Shown here: in pieces, positions 44,831 through 55,369 of the stretch
How positions within the stretch are numbered: position 1 is the first letter of the stretch
Layout of the letters: the number at the start of each line of letters is the position of its first letter
Assembly (NCBI RefSeq): GCF_003056335.1
Contig: NZ_PYWA01000011.1
Span: forward strand, 1-64,000
Source of the DNA: Paracoccus indicus
GTDB taxonomy: Bacteria; Pseudomonadota; Alphaproteobacteria; Rhodobacterales; Rhodobacteraceae
DNA length: 64,000 nucleotides
Direction: 5' to 3'
Translations under genes and position numbers: made by a program
Notes under the pieces: generated by a model
The model's database searches: none
What the model was told of the DNA's origin: nothing
What the model saw: the letters and a program-made list of their open reading frames with translations, nothing else

Positions 44831-45792
44831 CACCAGCCCCCCATCCAGCCCTGCACCAGCAGCGCCAGGAAATGAACGAACAGATAGACGAGCGACAGCT
44901 TGAAGACCCGCTTTTCCACGGCATAGCCGTCGGCGATCGCCTGGTCTTCGCTGCGCTGCAGGATCTTCCAGCCGCCATGGATGAACATCGCGTTCAGCAC
45001 CACCGCCACCGCCATGTAGAGCGGCCCGCCGACAGACGTCAGCCCCAGCCAGATCGCGAAGGGCGCCAGCACCAGCGTATAGGCGAAGATATGGCGGCGT
45101 GCGGACCGGCGGCCATGCGTCACCGTCAACATCGGCACACCGGCGTTGTGGTAATCTTCCTTCATGAACAGCGCCAGCGCCCAGAAATGGGGGGGCGTCC
45201 AGAAGAAGATCAGCGCGAACATCAGCAGGGATTCGATGCTGATCCCGCCCGTGGCGCAGGCCCAACCGATCATCGGAGGGAAGGCGCCTGCCGCACCGCC
45301 GATGACGATGTTCTGCGGCGTCCAGCGCTTCAGCCAGACGGTATAGACCACGGCGTAGAAGAAGATGGTGAAGGCCAGAAAGCCGGCCGCGAACCAATTC
45401 GCCACCAGCCCCAGCATCATCACCGAAATCACCGACAGCACGATGCCGACACCCAGGGCCTCGGTCGGTTCGATGCGGCCCGAGGGGATGGGGCGGCTCT
45501 GCGTGCGGTTCATGATGGCGTCGATGTCGCGGTCGTACCACATGTTCAGCGCGCCCGATGCCCCACCGCCCAGGGCGATGAAAAGCACGGCGCAGAAGCC
45601 GATGAAGGGATGCACGGGACCCGGCGCGACCCACAGGCCCACAAAGGCCGTGAACACGACAAGCGACATCACCCGCGGCTTCAGCAGCGCGACATAATCG
45701 CCGAACTGCGCCTCGGGGGTGTGCTCATATGCGTTGATATCGGCCATCTTGCCTGCAATCGGTTCGGAAATATCGGACCGGGCCGGCGTCAT
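44830..45792 (-). CDS. ctaB: protoheme IX farnesyltransferase (heme O synthase)
   Basis: CtaB adds the farnesyl tail to heme b, the first step to heme a. From the ATG at 45790-45792 the protein is 320 residues. ATG at 45747 (MADINAYEH) is another good candidate, and the TTG at 45834 is unlikely. It has about eight or nine membrane segments, the prenyltransferase motif [21 protein letters not shown], and the second acidic loop [27 protein letters not shown] (in pieces). It sits between ctaC and the small ORF. Confidence 0.94.
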   Translation of the reverse strand: MTPARSDISEPIAGKMADINAYEHTPEAQFGDYVALLKPRVMSLVVFTAFVGLWVAPGPVHPFIGFCAVLFIALGGGASGALNMWYDRDIDAIMNRTQSRPIPSGRIEPTEALGVGIVLSVISVMMLGLVANWFAAGFLAFTIFFYAVVYTVWLKRWTPQNIVIGGAAGAFPPMIGWACATGGISIESLLMFALIFFWTPPHFWALALFMKEDYHNAGVPMLTVTHGRRSARRHIFAYTLVLAPFAIWLGLTSVGGPLYMAVAVVLNAMFIHGGWKILQRSEDQAIADGYAVEKRVFKLSLVYLFVHFLALLVQGWMGGW

Positions 45793-45817
45793 GCCGGCCC
45801 GGTCGGGATCGTGTCGA

Positions 45818-46720
45818 TCAGTTGGCGTCGGCAACCTTGACCGCGTCTTCGGTCACGACGGCCGCGGTCTGCGCCTCTTCCTCGGGGGTGCCGCCCTGTT
45901 CGGTGACCCAGGCCGCATAGACCTCGGGGCTGACGGCCTTGACGACGATGGGCATGTAGGCGTGGTTGATGCCGCAAAGCTCGCTGCACTGGCCGAAGTA
46001 GGTGCCTTCCTGCTCGACGTTGAACCAGGCCTGCGCGATGCGACCGGGCACGGCGTCCTGCTTCACGGCGAAGGCCGGGATCGTCCAGGAATGGATCACA
46101 TCGCCCGAGGTGACCTGCAGAAGGACGTTCTTGCCGGTCGGAACGACAACGGCCGTGTCGGTGGCCAGCAGGTATTCATCCTCGCTGTAGCCAGCCTCGG
46201 CCAGATCCTGCTTTTCCAGCAGCAGCGAATCGAAGGCGACGCCATTGTCGGGATATTCATAGGACCAGTACCACTGGTGACCCGTGACCTTGACCACGAC
46301 GTCGGGATCGGCGGGCATTTCCTGGCTGCGGAACAGGATCGGCAGCGAGAACGCCCCGATGGCCACCAGGATCAGCACCGGAACCAGGGTCCATGCGACT
46401 TCCAGCGGCGTGTTGTGGGTGAACTTCGCAGGCACCGGGTTGGCGCGCGAGTTGAAGCGCAGGATCACGAACAGCAGCAGCGCGCAGACGACCAGCGTCA
46501 CCGCAGCGATGATGATCAGCACGAAATGATCCAGCCACTGCTGGTCGCGCGCCAGTTCCGTCGAGGCAGGCTGGAAGCCCGTGCCCCCTGCCACCGGTTT
46601 GCCGATCGTGGGCAGATCTTCCAATGCCGTCTGTGCCAATGCAGTTCCGGCCAACATGCCCGCAGATGCGAACCCCATGCCTGCCGCGACTGCACGGCGA
46701 ATCATCGCTTTTGCCATCAT
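45818..46720 (-). CDS. ctaC: cytochrome c oxidase subunit II (aa3 type)
   Basis: Subunit II takes electrons from cytochrome c through its CuA centre. The 300-residue precursor starts [14 protein letters not shown] and has a signal peptide probably cut at ALA before QTALEDLP. Two membrane hairpin segments follow, then the periplasmic cupredoxin domain. CuA ligands are in GDVIHSW and in [13 protein letters not shown] 30-residue acidic tail ends the protein. It is first in the cta operon and is divergent from tldD; the shared upstream region is about 210 bases. Confidence 0.97.
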   Translation of the reverse strand: MMAKAMIRRAVAAGMGFASAGMLAGTALAQTALEDLPTIGKPVAGGTGFQPASTELARDQQWLDHFVLIIIAAVTLVVCALLLFVILRFNSRANPVPAKFTHNTPLEVAWTLVPVLILVAIGAFSLPILFRSQEMPADPDVVVKVTGHQWYWSYEYPDNGVAFDSLLLEKQDLAEAGYSEDEYLLATDTAVVVPTGKNVLLQVTSGDVIHSWTIPAFAVKQDAVPGRIAQAWFNVEQEGTYFGQCSELCGINHAYMPIVVKAVSPEVYAAWVTEQGGTPEEEAQTAAVVTEDAVKVADAN

Positions 46721-46934
46721 TCCATCCCGTTGCGTTGGCCCGGCCACAATGGCCGCAAGGGCTGCCTTCAGGCTGCCCCTTTTCCTTTCACAGTGACCGC
46801 TCTATGACCATATCTAGCCCAATCGGGCAAGACATGACTACAGCATTTCCGGCCAAGATGGGAACGCGACCCGCTGCCGCGCCCCGGCTTTGCCCCTTCT
46901 CCGCCCCCTGCCCCGCCCTTGCAAGGAGACCTGC

Positions 46935-48359
46935 ATGAGCCGCCCGCCCTTCGATCCCTTCGCCGCCCAGCTTGACCGCGACACCGCCCTGTCGATCCTG
47001 CGCAAGGCCGTGCATGGCGCCGACGACGGCGAGCTGTTCCTTGAACGCAGCCAGTCCGAGACGCTGGTCTTCGACGATGGCCGCCTGCGCAATTCCAGCT
47101 TCATGGCGGGTCAGGGTTTCGGCCTGCGCGCCGTGCGCGGAGAGGTGTCCGGATACGCCCACAGCAGCGAGATCACTGTGCCATCCTTGCAACGGGCCGC
47201 GGAAACCGCACGGCTGGCCGTCGGAAACGGCGGCGGCGTGATGGCGGCGGCCCCGGCCATGACGCCGGTTAACCTCTATCCGGCGATCGATCCCGCGCAG
47301 GACATCTCGATCGCGCGTCGCATCGACCTGCTGCGCCAGATCGACGCCTATGCCCGGCAGCTGGACCCGCGCGTCGTGCAGGTCACCGCCTCCATGGGCA
47401 GCAGCGTGCAGGAGGTCGCCATCCTGCGCCCCGAAGGCGGTCTGGCCACCGACATCCGCCCGATGACGCGACTGAATGTCGCAGTCATCGTGGAAAACAA
47501 CGATCGCCGTGAAAGCGGGAATGCCGGTGGCGGCGGGCGTTACGCGCTGGACGCCCTGATGGAGCCCGCCCATTGGCAGGGTCTGGTCGACGAAGCCCTG
47601 CGCATCGCCCTGGTGAACCTGCGGTCCGTCCCCGCCCCCGCCGGCGTCATGGACGTCGTTCTGGGCGCGGGCTGGCCGGGCATCCTTTTGCACGAGGCCG
47701 TCGGTCACGGGCTGGAGGGCGATTTCAACCGCAAGAAGGCCTCGGCCTTTGCCGGTCTGATGGGCCAGCGCGTCGCCGCCCCCGGTGTCACCGTGGTCGA
47801 TGACGGCACCATTCCGGACCGCCGCGGCAGCCTCAACATCGACGACGAGGGCACGCCCCCCGCCCGCAACGTGCTGATCGAGGACGGCATCCTTGTCGGC
47901 TATATGCAGGACCGCCAGAACGCGCGGCTGATGGGGGTCGAACCCACGGGCAACGGGCGGCGCGAAAGCTATGCCCATGTGCCGATGCCGCGCATGACCA
48001 ACACCTATATGCCCGGCGGCGACGCGGACCCGGCGGCGATCCTGGCCGATCTGAAGGATGGCATCTATGCGGTCGGCTTCGGCGGCGGTCAGGTAGATAT
48101 CACCAACGGCAAGTTCGTGTTCTCATGCACCGAGGCCTATCGCGTGAAGAACGGCGTCGTGGGCGACCCGATTCGCGGCGCGACCCTGATCGGCGACGGC
48201 GCGACCGCGCTGCAGCAGATCCGCGGCATCGGCAACGACATGGCGCTGGATCCGGGCATCGGCAATTGCGGCAAGCAGGGCCAATGGGTGCCGGTGGGCG
48301 TGGGACAGCCGACGCTGATGATCGGCGGGCTGACAGTGGGCGGCTCGGCTGCGGGGTGA
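46935..48359 (+). CDS. tldD: metalloprotease TldD
   Basis: TldD forms with TldE a protease that matures microcin B17-like peptides and degrades CcdA in E. coli. The 474-residue product from MSRPPFDPFAAQLDRDTALSIL has the zinc motif HEAVGHGLEGD and the family ending QPTLMIGGLTVGGSAAG. The start follows AAGGAGACCTGC; upstream frames are shadow. No tldE is in the window, but TldE genes are often unlinked. Confidence 0.95.
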   Translation: MSRPPFDPFAAQLDRDTALSILRKAVHGADDGELFLERSQSETLVFDDGRLRNSSFMAGQGFGLRAVRGEVSGYAHSSEITVPSLQRAAETARLAVGNGGGVMAAAPAMTPVNLYPAIDPAQDISIARRIDLLRQIDAYARQLDPRVVQVTASMGSSVQEVAILRPEGGLATDIRPMTRLNVAVIVENNDRRESGNAGGGGRYALDALMEPAHWQGLVDEALRIALVNLRSVPAPAGVMDVVLGAGWPGILLHEAVGHGLEGDFNRKKASAFAGLMGQRVAAPGVTVVDDGTIPDRRGSLNIDDEGTPPARNVLIEDGILVGYMQDRQNARLMGVEPTGNGRRESYAHVPMPRMTNTYMPGGDADPAAILADLKDGIYAVGFGGGQVDITNGKFVFSCTEAYRVKNGVVGDPIRGATLIGDGATALQQIRGIGNDMALDPGIGNCGKQGQWVPVGVGQPTLMIGGLTVGGSAAG

Positions 48360-48432
48360 ACTGCGGGCATGATTTGCTAACCGCCTGTTAACCATTCGCG
48401 CGCTATCCCTGTCCGGGCACCGGGCCGGAGGC

Positions 48433-49563
48433 ATGATGAACAGCAGCGTTTCGATCAGCAGCGACGACGATCTGTCGGTCCTGCGGCTGATCCGGTCCCG
48501 CCGGGTCGGCCCCACCACCTTTCACAGGCTGATCGCGGAGCACGGCTCCGCGCGTGCCGCGCTGGCCGCCCTGCCCGAAATTGCGGCCCAATCGGGGGTC
48601 AGCGGCTATCAGGTCTGCCCCGAAGGCGTTGCCGCCGCCGAGCTGGCCGCCGGGCGGCGCGCCGGGGCACAGCTGATCCGCTGCGATTCGCCACTCTACC
48701 CCGCCCCGCTGCGCGACATCGACGGGGCGCCCGCCATCCTTTGGGTGCGCGGCGATGCGCGACTGCTGTCGGCATCGGTCGTGGCGGTGATCGGGGCGCG
48801 GAACGCGTCGTCCCTTGGGCTGCGGATGGCGCGGGGGATGGCTGCGGGCCTGGGCGAACAGGGTCTGGTCGTCGCCGCCGGCCTTGCACGCGGCATTGAT
48901 GCCACGGCCCATGCGGCCAGCCTGGCGACCGGCACCATCGCCGTCATGGCAGGCGGCATCGACGTGATCTATCCGTCCGAGAATACCCAGCTTGCCGCCC
49001 AGATCGCCGAAGCCGGGGCGCTGGTGTCCGAACAGCCGCCCGGGACCGAACCGACCGCGCGTCATTTCCCGACCCGCAATCGCATCGTCTCGGGGCTGTC
49101 ACGCGCCGTCGTCGTGATCGAGGCCGCGCAACGTTCCGGCACGCTGATCACCGCGAAGAACGCGCTGGATCAGGGGCGCGAGGTTATGGCGGTTCCCGGC
49201 CACCCGATGGATGCCCGCGCCTCGGGCTGCAACGCGCTGATCCGCGATGGGGCCACGCTGGTGCGCAACGCAGCCGATGTGGCCGAGGCGTTGGAACAGG
49301 CGCCTCAGCGCGAATTCGTGACCCTGTCGCCGCCCGCCCCGGTCAGACAGGTCGCCCCGCCGCGCCAAAGGATCGCGCCTCCGGCCGATGCGACGCCGCT
49401 CGAGGATCGTATCCTCGGCCAGCTGACGCCTTCACCCACTGACGAAAACGACCTGATCCGCGACCTGGGCATGGCCGCCTCGGCGGTCAGTGCGGCGCTT
49501 CTTTCGCTGGAACTTCAGGGGCGGATCACGCGTCTGGCGGGGGGCCGTCTGGCCTTGGCCTGA
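48433..49563 (+). CDS. dprA: DNA-processing protein DprA
   Basis: DprA loads RecA on incoming single-stranded DNA during transformation and is also found in non-competent species. The 376-residue chain has an N-terminal SAM-like helical region, the Rossmann core VAVIGARNASSLGLRMARGMAAGLGEQG and GLARGIDATAHAASL, and a C-terminal winged helix (DENDLIRDLGMAASAVSAALLSLELQG in pieces). The start follows CCGGAGGC; the second codon is also ATG. It is upstream of topA, a common pairing. Confidence 0.94.
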   Translation: MMNSSVSISSDDDLSVLRLIRSRRVGPTTFHRLIAEHGSARAALAALPEIAAQSGVSGYQVCPEGVAAAELAAGRRAGAQLIRCDSPLYPAPLRDIDGAPAILWVRGDARLLSASVVAVIGARNASSLGLRMARGMAAGLGEQGLVVAAGLARGIDATAHAASLATGTIAVMAGGIDVIYPSENTQLAAQIAEAGALVSEQPPGTEPTARHFPTRNRIVSGLSRAVVVIEAAQRSGTLITAKNALDQGREVMAVPGHPMDARASGCNALIRDGATLVRNAADVAEALEQAPQREFVTLSPPAPVRQVAPPRQRIAPPADATPLEDRILGQLTPSPTDENDLIRDLGMAASAVSAALLSLELQGRITRLAGGRLALA

Positions 49564-49633
49564 ACCGCCACCCGTTGACAGTGGCGCGACCTGCACCCAT
49601 GTTGCCGCCCCATTGCAGCTGTCCGAGGTTCCC

Positions 49634-52360
49634 ATGCCCGTTGTCGTCGTCGAATCCCCGGCCAAGGCCAAGACCATCGAAAAATACCTGGGCGGCGATT
49701 ACCGCGTTCTGGCCAGTTTCGGCCATGTCCGCGACCTGCCCCCCAAGGACGGCAGCGTCGATCCCGACCATGATTTCGACATGAAGTGGGAAGTCGCTTC
49801 GGACAGCAAGAAGCACCTGAAGGCCATCAAGGATGCGCTGAAGGAAGACCCCAACCTGATCCTGGCCACCGACCCCGACCGCGAGGGCGAGGCGATCAGC
49901 TGGCACCTGCTGGAGGCGCTGCAAACGTCGCTGAAGAAGACCAGCGAGGTCAGCCGCGTCACCTTCAACGCCATCACCAAGACCGCCGTGACCGAAGCCA
50001 TGGCCAAGCCCCGCCAGATCGACCAGCCGCTGGTCGACGCCTATCTGGCCCGCCGCGCGCTGGACTATCTGGTGGGCTTCAAGTTGTCTCCGGTCCTGTG
50101 GCGCAAGCTGCCCGGCGCGAAATCGGCGGGCCGCGTGCAATCGGTCTGCCTGCGTCTGATCGTCGATCGGGAAATGGAGATCGAGGCCTTCAAGGCCCGC
50201 GAATACTGGTCCGTGCATGCCCGCCTGACCACGCCCGGTGGCGACGAATACGACGCGACCCTGACCACGCTGGCAGGCTCCAAGCTGGACCGGTTTGACC
50301 TCGCGACCGCCGAACAGGCCGCGATGGCCGTCAGCGCCGTGACCAGCCGCGACCTGAAGGTCAGCAGCGTCACCGCCAAGCCCGCCAGCCGCAACCCCTG
50401 GCCGCCCTTCATGACCTCGACCCTGCAGCAGGAGGCCAGCCGCAAGATGGGCATGGGCGCCAAGGCCTGCATGTCGGCGGCGCAGCGCCTCTATGAGGCC
50501 GGGCTGATCACCTATATGCGGACCGATGGCATCGACATGGCCCCCGAGGCGGTGATGGCCGCCCGCGACGCGATCAAGGCGAAATTTGGCGAAAACTACC
50601 TGCCGAAAAGCCCGCGCATGTACAAGAACAAGGCCAAGAACGCGCAGGAGGCCCACGAGTGCATCCGTCCGACCGACATGATGATGTCGCCGGAAAAGGC
50701 GCGTCTGACGGCGGACGATCAGCGCAAGCTCTATGACCTGATCTGGAAGCGCACCATCGCCAGCCAGATGGAAGCCGCCCGGATGGAGCGCACCACCGTC
50801 GAGATCACCAGCCCCGACGCTCAGGTCGGTCTGCGTGCCAACGGCCAGGTGATGCTGTTCGACGGCTTCCTGCGGGTCTATGACCAGGGCCGCGACGATG
50901 ACGACGGCGAAGACAGCGCCCGTCTGCCCGCCATCACCGAAGGCGAGGCCGCGACGCTGGTCGCCAGCGGCTTCGACGCGGAATTCGCCAAGGCGGGCGA
51001 GAAGACCGACCCCCTGCCCGACGCCCCCAAGGGCCAGCGCGCGGCCCCCGGTTTGCTGATGAACGACGCGGCATCGACCGCCGCACGCCAGCATTTCACC
51101 CAGCCCCCGCCCCGTTATACCGAAGCCACGCTGGTCAAGCGGATGGAGGAGTTGGGCATCGGGCGCCCCTCAACCTATGCCAGCATCGTCACGACCATTC
51201 AGGACCGAGACTATGTCCGCAAGGAAAAGAACCGCCTGATCCCCGAGGACAAGGGACGTCTGGTCACGACCTTCCTGGTCAAATATTTCCCGCGCTATGT
51301 CAGCCACGACTTCACCGCGAACCTTGAAAACGAGTTGGATGAAATCAGCGCCGGCGACCGCCTGTGGCGCGAGGTTCTGAGCCGCTTCTGGAAGGATTTC
51401 TCGAAGGCGCTGGAAGGCACATCCGAACTGCGCATCACCGAAGTGCTGGATGCCATCGACGAGGCGCTTGCCCCGCATCTCTATCCGCCCCGCGCGGATG
51501 GGGGTGATCCGCGGGTCTGCCCGCTGTGTGGCGAGGGTCGGCTGAACCTCAAGACCGCGCGTTCGGGCGGCGCATTCATCGGCTGCACGAATTATCCCGA
51601 ATGCCGCTATACCCGCCCCCTTTCGGCCCCCGACGGCGAGGAACCCGTGGGCGACCGCGTGCTGGGCGAGGATGCGGGCGACCAGATCAGGCTGAAGACC
51701 GGCCGTTTCGGTCCCTATGTCCAGCGCGGCGAGGCCACCGAGGAGTTTCCGAAACCACCCCGCGCCTCGATTCCCAAGGGCTGGGACGCGGCCAAGCTGG
51801 ATCTGGATCAGGCGCTGCAACTGCTGGCCTTGCCCCGTCCGGTGGGGCCACACCCCGAGGACGGCGTGATGATCGAGGCGGGCATTGGCCGCTTCGGTCC
51901 CTTCGTCAAGCACGGCTCGAAATACGCCAACCTCTCCGATGTCGAAGAGGTGTTCACCGTCGGTATGAACCGCGCGGTCGAGGTTCTGGCCGCCAAGCAG
52001 ACCCGCGGTCGCGGTGCGGCGGCGGCTCCGTTGAAGGAATTGGGCGATCACCCCGATGGCGGCGCGATCCAGGTGATGAACGGCCGCTATGGCCCCTATG
52101 TAAAATGGGAAAAGATCAATGCGACCCTGCCGCGCGACGTCGAACCGGCGGATCTGACCGTCGAACAGGCGCTTGAACTGATCGCGGCCAAGGCGGCGAA
52201 ATCGCCCAAGAAGGCCGCCAAGAAGCCGGCGGCGAAAAAGCCCGCGGCCAAGAAACCCGCAGCCAAGAAGACGGCGGCCAAATCCACGGCGGCGAAGAAG
52301 CCAGCCGCCAAGAAGACGACAAGGGCCACGAAGACCGACGACACCCCGCCTGAGGCTTGA
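49634..52360 (+). CDS. topA: DNA topoisomerase I
   Basis: TopA relaxes negative supercoils. The 908-residue protein starts MPVVVVESPAKAKTIEKYLG with the TOPRIM domain. The active-site tyrosine lies in GLITYMRTDGIDM. One C4 zinc finger is seen (CPLCGEG...CTNYPEC), followed by several C-terminal GRFGPYV-type repeats. It ends in a Lys/Ala/Pro-rich tail (repeats of KKPAA and AAKK), like a histone H1 tail. The tail is typical of alpha- and actinobacterial TopA and may bind DNA or polymerase. The start follows CGAGGTTCCC; the longer frame upstream overlaps dprA. Confidence 0.96.
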   Translation: MPVVVVESPAKAKTIEKYLGGDYRVLASFGHVRDLPPKDGSVDPDHDFDMKWEVASDSKKHLKAIKDALKEDPNLILATDPDREGEAISWHLLEALQTSLKKTSEVSRVTFNAITKTAVTEAMAKPRQIDQPLVDAYLARRALDYLVGFKLSPVLWRKLPGAKSAGRVQSVCLRLIVDREMEIEAFKAREYWSVHARLTTPGGDEYDATLTTLAGSKLDRFDLATAEQAAMAVSAVTSRDLKVSSVTAKPASRNPWPPFMTSTLQQEASRKMGMGAKACMSAAQRLYEAGLITYMRTDGIDMAPEAVMAARDAIKAKFGENYLPKSPRMYKNKAKNAQEAHECIRPTDMMMSPEKARLTADDQRKLYDLIWKRTIASQMEAARMERTTVEITSPDAQVGLRANGQVMLFDGFLRVYDQGRDDDDGEDSARLPAITEGEAATLVASGFDAEFAKAGEKTDPLPDAPKGQRAAPGLLMNDAASTAARQHFTQPPPRYTEATLVKRMEELGIGRPSTYASIVTTIQDRDYVRKEKNRLIPEDKGRLVTTFLVKYFPRYVSHDFTANLENELDEISAGDRLWREVLSRFWKDFSKALEGTSELRITEVLDAIDEALAPHLYPPRADGGDPRVCPLCGEGRLNLKTARSGGAFIGCTNYPECRYTRPLSAPDGEEPVGDRVLGEDAGDQIRLKTGRFGPYVQRGEATEEFPKPPRASIPKGWDAAKLDLDQALQLLALPRPVGPHPEDGVMIEAGIGRFGPFVKHGSKYANLSDVEEVFTVGMNRAVEVLAAKQTRGRGAAAAPLKELGDHPDGGAIQVMNGRYGPYVKWEKINATLPRDVEPADLTVEQALELIAAKAAKSPKKAAKKPAAKKPAAKKPAAKKTAAKSTAAKKPAAKKTTRATKTDDTPPEA

Positions 52361-52382
52361 TCCCCACGGGACCCGCCATCAG

Positions 52383-52410
52383 CGCCGCCGCATCACCCTG
52401 CGGCGGCGTT
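52383..52410 (+). terminator. terminator of topA
   Basis: A perfect 9-bp stem CGCCGCCGC/GCGGCGGCG with an 8-base loop, then TT, lies 22 bases past the topA stop. Confidence 0.7.
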
Positions 52411-52490
52411 GTCGCATCCCGGCCCGATTGACACTTGCGGGGGCACGGGCGACAAACCGGTCAAGTTCAGCAAACTTGGGGGGAGGCCTG

Positions 52491-53195
52491 ATGAAGAAGG
52501 TTTACGGGACGGCGTCCGAGGCGCTCGAGGGTGTCTTGCACGACGGGATGTTCATCGCGGCGGGGGGCTTCGGGCTGTGTGGCATCCCCGAGCTGCTGAT
52601 CGCGGCGATCCGCGATGCGGGCACCAAGGATCTGACCATCGCCAGCAACAATTGCGGCATCGACGATTTCGGGCTGGGGATCCTGCTGCAGACCCGCCAG
52701 ATCCGCAAGATGATCAGCAGCTATGTCGGCGAGAACGCCGAATTCATGCGCCAGTACCTCTCGAAGGAGCTGGAGCTGGAGTTCAACCCCCAGGGCACCC
52801 TGGCCGAACGCATGCGCGCCGGGGGCAGCGGCATCGCGGGCTTTTATACCAAGACCGGCGTCGGCACGATGATCGCCGAGGGTAAGGAGGTGAAGACCTT
52901 CGACGGTCAGGATTACATCCTGGAACGCGGCATCGTCGCCGACCTGTCGATCGTGAAGGCCTGGAAAGCCGATGACACCGGCAACCTGGTCTTCCGCAAG
53001 ACGGCGCGCAACTTCAACCCGCCCGCCGCCATGTGCGGCAGGATCTGCGTGGCCGAGGTCGAAGAGATCGTCCCGCGCGGCAGCCTCGACCCCGACCAGA
53101 TCCACCTGCCGGGCATCTATGTCCACCGCATCGTGCAGGGCACCCACGAAAAGCGCATCGAGCAGCGCACCACCCGCAAGAAGGAGGACGCGTGA
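52491..53195 (+). CDS. 3-oxoacid/acetate CoA-transferase subunit A
   Basis: The 234-residue protein is the alpha chain of a two-subunit family I CoA-transferase: GMFIAAGGFGLCGIPELLI with the glycine-rich CoA loop, then SNNCGIDDFGLGILL and GVGTMIAEGKEVKTFDGQDYILE in pieces. The closest pattern is the succinyl-CoA:3-ketoacid transferase (ScoA), used for acetoacetate, but acetate or butyrate transferases look alike. The start follows GGGGAGGCCTG. It shares TGATG with subunit B. Confidence 0.92.
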   Translation: MKKVYGTASEALEGVLHDGMFIAAGGFGLCGIPELLIAAIRDAGTKDLTIASNNCGIDDFGLGILLQTRQIRKMISSYVGENAEFMRQYLSKELELEFNPQGTLAERMRAGGSGIAGFYTKTGVGTMIAEGKEVKTFDGQDYILERGIVADLSIVKAWKADDTGNLVFRKTARNFNPPAAMCGRICVAEVEEIVPRGSLDPDQIHLPGIYVHRIVQGTHEKRIEQRTTRKKEDA

Positions 53196-53836
53196 TGACC
53201 GAGGCACCCAAGGGTTGGGATCGCAACCGCATGGCCGCCCGCGCCGCCGAGGAGCTGGAGGACGGCATGTACGTCAACCTCGGCATCGGGATCCCGACGC
53301 TGGTGGCCAATTACGTCGGCGACAAGGACATCACCCTGCAATCCGAAAACGGCATGCTGGGCATGGGCCCCTTTCCTTTCGAGGGCGAGGAAGACCCCGA
53401 CCTGATCAATGCCGGCAAGCAGACCATCACCGAACTGGACCGCACCAGCTATTTCGACAGCGCGACCAGCTTCGGGATGATCCGCGGCGGCAAGATCGCC
53501 GCCGCCATCCTTGGCGCGATGGAGGTTGCCGAAAACGGCGACCTGGCCAACTGGATGATCCCCGGCAAGCTGATCAAGGGCATGGGCGGCGCGATGGATC
53601 TGGTCGCGGGCGTGGGCCGGGTGATCGTGGTGATGGACCATCAGAACAAGGCGGGCGAGAGTAAGATCCTGCGCGAATGCACGCTGCCGCTGACCGGCAA
53701 GGGCGTCGTAGACCGCATCATCACCAACCTCGGCGTGCTGGACGTGGTGCCGGGCGGGTTGCGCATCGTCGAACTGGCCGAAGGCATCTCCGAGGACCAG
53801 ATCCGCGCCGCAACACAGGCAAAAATCGTCGACTGA
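53195..53836 (+). CDS. 3-oxoacid/acetate CoA-transferase subunit B
   Basis: The 213-residue beta chain carries the catalytic glutamate in LQSENGMLGMGPFP, the family I S-E-N-G motif. It also has GMYVNLGIGIPTLVANY near the start and GGAMDLVAGVGRVIVVMDH in the middle. The ATG uses the last base of the subunit A stop, and AAGGAGGAC precedes it. The pair probably activates acetoacetate (for example from polyhydroxybutyrate breakdown) or exchanges CoA with succinate. A hairpin follows. Confidence 0.93.
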   Translation: MTEAPKGWDRNRMAARAAEELEDGMYVNLGIGIPTLVANYVGDKDITLQSENGMLGMGPFPFEGEEDPDLINAGKQTITELDRTSYFDSATSFGMIRGGKIAAAILGAMEVAENGDLANWMIPGKLIKGMGGAMDLVAGVGRVIVVMDHQNKAGESKILRECTLPLTGKGVVDRIITNLGVLDVVPGGLRIVELAEGISEDQIRAATQAKIVD

Positions 53837-53858
53837 ACCCTGCCCGCGCCGGTCCTCT

Positions 53859-53879
53859 CCGGTGCGGGTGCCGCACCGG
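53859..53879 (+). terminator. hairpin after the CoA-transferase genes
   Basis: CCGGTGCGG-GTG-CCGCACCGG is a perfect 9-bp stem with a 3-base loop, 22 bases past the stop. There is no T run, so it may act as a Rho-independent end only weakly or as an mRNA stabiliser. Confidence 0.55.
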
Positions 53880-53900
53880 ACCGCATAGGACAGCTCTCGC

Positions 53901-54497
53901 ATGACCCCCGACAACCCGATGACCGCCGAACGGATCGAGGCGCTTTTCACCCAGACCGATCAGGGTTTCCACTGTGCGCGTTGGGGCCGCCCCGTTGCGC
54001 CGGTGATCTTCGGCCTGGCCGATGAGACGCTGGACATCTTCCGCAGCGCGATCAAGGCCGGCTTCACCCACGCCGGTCATCCCGTCGTCGAAACCGACCC
54101 CGAGATGGGCGCCAACCTGATGGTCTTCTTCCTGCGCAGCTGGGATGAGCTGTCGGATATCCCCGATCTGGCGCATCTGACTGGCATCCCCGATCTTCCG
54201 CAGCGCCTGAAGGGCAGCCAGGCAAGCCAGTATCGGCTGTTCAGGCATGACGGCGACGATTCGATCCGTGCCTGCATGATCTTTCTGAACATGTCCGGGC
54301 CCTTGGCCGAGGCCCATCCCGCCAAGCTGGCGGAACGCGTGATGATGCAATCGGCGCTGACCTTCGCAACCGACTTCGTGGCCGATGCGCAAATGGCCGC
54401 GCTGATCCGCGCGGCCTATGACCCGGTGCTGCCGGTCGCCTCGGACCAGCCAACCCATGCGCTGCGGCTGGCGGCGCGGATGACCGCGCAGGCTTAG
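53901..54497 (+). CDS. conserved hypothetical protein, about 198 residues
   Basis: I do not recognise this protein. It begins [48 protein letters not shown] (in pieces), looks soluble and mixed alpha/beta, has no signal peptide, and contains [17 protein letters not shown] and a single [18 protein letters not shown] stretch. Codon use is like its neighbours. A second ATG seven codons in could be the true start because no strong ribosome binding site precedes the first. It overlaps the convergent folD stop by four bases. Confidence 0.8.
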   Translation: MTPDNPMTAERIEALFTQTDQGFHCARWGRPVAPVIFGLADETLDIFRSAIKAGFTHAGHPVVETDPEMGANLMVFFLRSWDELSDIPDLAHLTGIPDLPQRLKGSQASQYRLFRHDGDDSIRACMIFLNMSGPLAEAHPAKLAERVMMQSALTFATDFVADAQMAALIRAAYDPVLPVASDQPTHALRLAARMTAQA

Positions 54498-55369
54498 GGC
54501 GTCAGCCCCTCGGGGTCGGGCAGCCCGTTGGCCCGCGCAGTCGCGGTCAGCGTGTTGGCCAGCAGGCAGGCAATGGTCATGGGCCCCACGCCTCCGGGAA
54601 CGGGCGTCATGGCACCCGCCACTTTTTCCACCGACGCCTGATCGACGTCGCCGACCAGGCCATCTTCAGTCCGGTTGATGCCCACGTCGATCACCGTCGC
54701 GCCCGGCTTGATCCAGTCGCCCTTGACGAAGCCCGCACGACCGACGGCCGCCACGACGATATCCGCATGGCGGCAAAGCCCCGGCAGATCCGCGGTGCGC
54801 GAGTGAGCCACGGTGACCGTCGCGCTGTCACGCAGCAACAGTTGCGCCATGGGCTTGCCCACGATGTTGCTGCGCCCGATCACCACCGCATTCTTGCCCG
54901 CCAGCGACCCCAGACGGTCGCGCAGCAGCATCAGGCAGCCAAGCGGTGTGCAGGGCACCATTGCCTTCTGACCCGTCGCCAGGCGCCCGACGTTCAGGAT
55001 GTGAAAGCCATCCACGTCCTTATCAGGGGTGATGGCGTTGATGACGGCGGCCTCATCCATGTGGTCGGGCAGCGGCAGCTGCACCAGGATGCCGTTGACC
55101 GCCGGATCGGCATTCAACCGTTCGACCAGCGCCAGCAGGTCGGCTTGGGGTGTATCGGCGGGCAGCTTGTGTTCGAACGAGGCCATGCCGACCTCTTTCG
55201 TCATCCGACCCTTCGAGCGGACATAGACCTGGCTTGCCGGATCCTCACCCACCAGAACCACGGCCAGCCCCGGCGTGATGCCCTGTTCGTTCATGCGGGC
55301 GACCTCGGTCGCGATGCGCGTGCGAAGGTTGGCCGCGAAGGCCTTTCCGTCGATGATCTGGGCGGTCAT
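54494..55369 (-). CDS. folD: methylenetetrahydrofolate dehydrogenase/cyclohydrolase
   Basis: FolD interconverts 5,10-methylene- and 10-formyl-tetrahydrofolate with NADP. The 291-residue product starts [19 protein letters not shown]. Signatures are [14 protein letters not shown] (active-site Tyr and Lys region), [28 protein letters not shown] and [15 protein letters not shown]. The start overlaps the preceding chorismate mutase stop by four bases, so the two are coupled. Frames further upstream are shadow. Confidence 0.96.
   Translation of the reverse strand: MTAQIIDGKAFAANLRTRIATEVARMNEQGITPGLAVVLVGEDPASQVYVRSKGRMTKEVGMASFEHKLPADTPQADLLALVERLNADPAVNGILVQLPLPDHMDEAAVINAITPDKDVDGFHILNVGRLATGQKAMVPCTPLGCLMLLRDRLGSLAGKNAVVIGRSNIVGKPMAQLLLRDSATVTVAHSRTADLPGLCRHADIVVAAVGRAGFVKGDWIKPGATVIDVGINRTEDGLVGDVDQASVEKVAGAMTPVPGGVGPMTIACLLANTLTATARANGLPDPEGLTP

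Noticed and set aside
46788..47978. 396-codon minus-strand frame opposite tldD
   Set aside because: It is antisense to a clear TldD. The composition is typical of GC-rich shadow frames.
49490..49633. N-terminal extension of topA into dprA
   Set aside because: TopA begins with the TOPRIM strand at MPVVVVESPAKAK, which has its own ribosome binding site; the extension reads through dprA in another frame.
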